The notes under the pieces are model-generated. The model had not been told where the DNA came from. It worked only from the letters and a program-made list of their open reading frames with translations, and did not search any database. This document shows positions 6,629 through 7,845 of a DNA stretch of 7,845 nt, in pieces. The position numbers and the translations under genes are program-made. Where the stretch lies: assembly GCA_031258505.1 (NCBI GenBank), contig JAIRMT010000096.1, forward strand, positions 1-7,845. Direction: 5' to 3'. Every line of letters starts with the position of its first letter. Positions within the stretch are counted from its first letter, which is position 1. The DNA is from Treponema sp. GTDB taxonomy: Bacteria > Spirochaetota > Spirochaetia > Treponematales > Breznakiellaceae.

Positions 6629-6790
6629 GGAGAGGAAGAACAGCTACCGGTTGTGGGCGTTGCTGGGGCAGAAATGACCCCGATTCCCCGAATAACAGCC
6701 GGTAGCCGCATTTGCTTACTGGAGGCTTATCCTGATCCGATCTGCACTCCGAATAGACGCATGGTACATTATACCGGAGTTTGACCGAAC
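6629..6790 (+). ncRNA. candidate IS110 bridge RNA with two guide-type loops
   Basis: Stem-loop A: GCTACCGGTTGT (6643-6654) pairs with ACAGCCGGTAGC (6695-6706) in 12 bp with one G-U. Inside it a left internal loop of 10 nt (6655-6664) and a right one of 13 nt (6682-6694) flank a GGGG/CCCC hairpin (6665-6668, 6678-6681). Stem-loop B: ACTCC (6746-6750) pairs with GGAGT (6776-6780), enclosing a 12-nt left internal loop and a GGTA/TACC hairpin (6763-6766, 6772-6775). Two consecutive stems with internal loops upstream of the recombinase match the target-binding then donor-binding layout of known bridge RNAs. Weak points: no 5' stem-loop was found and loop B has no right-hand internal loop. Ends are approximate; the start is inferred from the -10 at 6617-6622. 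Confidence 0.4.
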
Positions 6791-6810
6791 AGACAATATC
6801 TTATTTTTTC

Positions 6811-6817
6811 AAGGAGG
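6811..6817 (+). promoter_or_regulatory. Shine-Dalgarno of the IS110 transposase
   Basis: AAGGAGG lies 6 nt before the ATG at 6824 and is a near-complete anti-SD match. It confirms the transposase start, which is also where the family's conserved N-terminus begins. Confidence 0.8.
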
Positions 6818-6823
6818 TTCTCC

Positions 6824-7129
6824 ATGAACTTTATCGGCATTGATGTGCACACCAACCGGTTTACCTGTTGTTACCGGAACGAACAGTCTTCGGTGGACAA
6901 TCCCAAAGACAAGCGGATTGAAACCTTTGAACTCAACGCAGTCGGACTGGCTCGGTTTTTCAAAACACTCACAGATGACACATACGTCCTGATTGAGGCC
7001 GCGATAACCGGCTTTTCATGCGCCCGGCTTTTCAAAGACCGTGTGAAAGAGGTTGTTATAGCGAACACCTGCGAATTGAAGCAGATTTCGGCATATATGC
7101 CGCGGCGCGCCCGCTTGCCAGGGTCATAG
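6824..7129 (+). pseudogene. IS110-family DEDD transposase, 5' fragment
   Basis: The reading frame encodes 101 residues, of which 1-89 are IS110-like. MNFIGIDVHTNRF carries the first catalytic aspartate (Asp7), YVLIEAAITGF the glutamate (Glu58), and VVIANTCELKQIS (77-89) leads up to the K-T-D-x-x-D-A motif of the RuvC-like domain. That motif, with the last two acidic residues and the whole C-terminal serine-containing Tnp_20 domain, is missing. After codon 89 (7088-7090) the frame runs into a palindrome and then antisense through the neighbouring gene fragment until a stop at 7127-7129. A normal protein has roughly 300-400 residues, so this copy is inactive unless the join is an assembly error. 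The promoter and candidate guide RNA upstream look intact. Confidence 0.85.
7089..7102. other. perfect 14-bp palindrome at a rearrangement junction
   Basis: CGGCATATATGCCG is its own reverse complement. It lies exactly where IS110 homology ends on the left (codon 89, 7090) and where the opposing gene's recognisable sequence ends on the right (about 7104). It is followed by a second palindrome, GGCGCGCC (7104-7111). The position suggests that the deletion, inversion or chimeric join happened at this sequence. Confidence 0.6.
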
Positions 7130-7280
7130 CCAGCTTGTACTGCGCCGTATCTCCCGTGTAGCGCTCGTCGGCCCGCTTCATAATGTCGTATCCGGTCAAT
7201 GTCTGGCCGGACAGTTCCGCCCTTCCCGCCAACAGCAGGAACGCCGCCGCCAGCGCCGTAAAGGTGTTCGTCTTTTGCAT
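7104..7280 (-). pseudogene. outer-membrane lipoprotein-sorting-protein-like gene, 5' fragment
   Basis: Reading from the ATG at 7280 on the minus strand gives 59 residues: a signal peptide (charged start MQKTN, hydrophobic 8-18, likely cut near AELSGQ at 21-26) and then LTGYDIMKRADERYTGDTAQ (28-47). This LTG..IM...D.R..GDT pattern opens periplasmic LolA-like proteins annotated as outer membrane lipoprotein-sorting proteins, often encoded next to MMPL/RND transporters. No lipobox cysteine is present. After residue 59 the frame enters the palindrome and the antisense strand of the IS110 fragment, ending at a stop at 7056-7058. The roughly 180 following residues of the family are missing. The start is supported by AGGG (7288-7291), 7 nt upstream. 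Family assignment rests on a short segment. Confidence 0.6.
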
Positions 7281-7584
7281 TATACAACCCTTTTGCGGTC
7301 TTTCCCGCCGTCTAAATGAGTCCGGTATCGCCTGACGAAACCAGCCGGTCTTGCCTCTCATTACCTATAAGTTACCATCAACTAACTTAAATGAATTGTC
7401 AATGCCCTTTGAAAAATTACACCATGTGTTATGCGGTACGGCGTATAGCCTTGAGTTATCCAAAGCCCGCTAAGGAAACGCCGCAAATGTGTTTGTCTGT
7501 TCCAGTATACAACCCCCGCCTTCTGAAAGCGCTTTTTCATCACCGCCAGCTAAAGCGATGAAAGACGCCTACAGCGCAGTTGAC
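7281..7584. other. non-coding gap between the truncated gene and the TetR terminator
   Basis: No convincing gene is seen in these 304 bases. On the minus strand a perfect -35 hexamer TTGACA (7397-7402) lies about 120 bp upstream of the truncated gene's ATG, but no good -10 sits at 16-18 bp, so the promoter is not fixed. AAAGCGCTTT (7526-7535) is a perfect palindrome, possibly an operator. TTTCATC (7535-7541) and GATGAAA (7557-7563) can pair around a 15-nt loop. Because a TetR-type gene ends next door, the palindrome is a candidate regulator-binding site, but this is only a guess. Confidence 0.4.
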
Positions 7585-7611
7585 AAAATAAAAAGGGGCG
7601 GAGCGCTCCAC
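7585..7611 (-). terminator. intrinsic terminator of the TetR-family gene
   Basis: Read on the minus strand, GTGGA and TCCGC (7598-7611) pair in five base pairs, one of them G-U, around a GCGC loop. CCC and a TTTTTATTTT run (7585-7594) follow. The hairpin begins 3 nt after the TAG stop at 7615. The stem is short but the position and U-tract fit. Confidence 0.5.
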
Positions 7612-7614
7612 TGC

Positions 7615-7845
7615 CTACGCCATCACATCCTTTGTCATTTTCGCAAGCAGTTTTGCCAACTCCGGTACCGGCATATCCATGCCGTTTTTAAGCCATTCAT
7701 TGATAAGCGTGATAAATCCGCCCGCGACAAAAAATGCGTTGTAGCGGATAACTTTTTCATCATTCACCTCGCCGCCCGTTTTTTTCCTGTAGCGGCGCAG
7801 ATGCTCAGTGAAATTCTGAAAAAAACGCCTCTGGAATTGCGGGTC
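7615..7845 (-). CDS. TetR/AcrR-family transcriptional regulator, C-terminal end
   Basis: The last 76 codons of a minus-strand gene enter from the right edge and stop at TAG (7615-7617). The sequence RRFFQNFTEHLRRY, a basic linker (RKKTGG), then VIRYNAFFVAGGFITLINEW and LKNGMDMPVPELAKLLAKM forms amphipathic helices. The FFVAGG...INEWLKNGM..PV.ELA..L pattern is the C-terminal helical end of TetR-type regulators (the TetR_C ligand/dimer domain that ends with a tryptophan and a short M.(S/P).EEL helix). The DNA-binding N-terminal domain lies outside the window, so the ligand and targets are unknown. It points towards the truncated secreted gene and is separated from it by a terminator and a 300-bp gap. 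Confidence 0.65.
   Translation of the reverse strand, partial: DPQFQRRFFQNFTEHLRRYRKKTGGEVNDEKVIRYNAFFVAGGFITLINEWLKNGMDMPVPELAKLLAKMTKDVMA

Larger units (their letters stand above)
6590..7090 (+). mobile_element. IS110-family insertion sequence, left end plus truncated transposase
   Basis: Composition switches from the GC-rich hairpin block to AT-rich sequence at about 6590, taken as the approximate left end. About 230 nt of non-coding DNA with a promoter and two stem-loops then precede the transposase, as in IS110-group elements, which carry their guide RNA upstream of the recombinase gene. The element stops inside the transposase at a palindrome, so its right end is missing. IS110 elements lack terminal inverted repeats, so the left boundary cannot be fixed from this copy alone. 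It cannot move on its own. Confidence 0.65.

Noticed and set aside
6439..6711. A 90-codon minus-strand frame over the hairpin block and the candidate guide RNA
   Set aside because: Its translation is rich in Pro, Ser, Arg and Thr with no recognisable motif, and it crosses the host/IS boundary.
7422..7560. A roughly 40-codon plus-strand frame from an ATG in the gap before the TetR gene
   Set aside because: No Shine-Dalgarno, no recognisable motif, and it covers the palindrome and inverted repeat.
1..7845. CRISPR array, tandem repeats or phage genes
   Set aside because: No regularly spaced direct repeats and no phage-type proteins were seen.

Overview
The window looks like chromosomal DNA from a spirochaete, most likely a Treponema-type organism of about 50-55% GC. 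This is inferred from the overall look of the proteins and of the IS110 transposase, not from a search. It holds five complete or near-complete housekeeping or membrane genes, two genes cut by the window edges, and a scrambled insertion-sequence region on the right.

Layout. At 1-338 (minus) lies the N-terminal third of an NCS1-family (cytosine-permease-like) transporter with a good promoter and Shine-Dalgarno (SD) site. Divergent from it, 575-2446 (+) encodes an RNB-domain (RNase II/R family) exoribonuclease with all four catalytic aspartates. Next come two histidine-biosynthesis genes, hisG (2531-3403, long regulated form) and hisB (3433-4041, monofunctional dehydratase), which catalyse the first and a later step of the pathway. 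At 4290-5168 (minus) and 5213-6484 (+) a divergent pair shares a 44-bp gap. One encodes a protein with degenerate PAP2-like histidine motifs. The other encodes a signal peptide plus a DUF4105/Lnb-type periplasmic domain fused to about five membrane helices. Both suggest work on membrane lipid or lipoprotein.

The right part is the unusual one. A GC-rich cluster of hairpins (6485-6590) ends abruptly at an AT-rich segment that carries an extended -10 promoter, two stem-loops with large internal loops and then the first 89 codons of an IS110-family DEDD transposase. This has the expected architecture of an IS110 left end with a bridge RNA (the guide RNA of IS110 recombinases). The transposase stops at a perfect 14-bp palindrome (7089-7102). 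On the other side, in opposite orientation, lies the first 59 codons of a secreted outer-membrane lipoprotein-sorting-like gene. Both genes have lost their 3' ends at the same point, so this is a deletion, rearrangement or assembly junction. A long non-coding gap follows, then a terminator and the C-terminal end of a TetR-family regulator running out of the window.

A recurrent theme is how genes start. hisB, the IS110 transposase and the permease have strong SD sites. The RNB gene, hisG and the divergent pair lack a well-placed SD and instead have a -10-like hexamer 5-7 nt before the ATG, which suggests leaderless transcripts.
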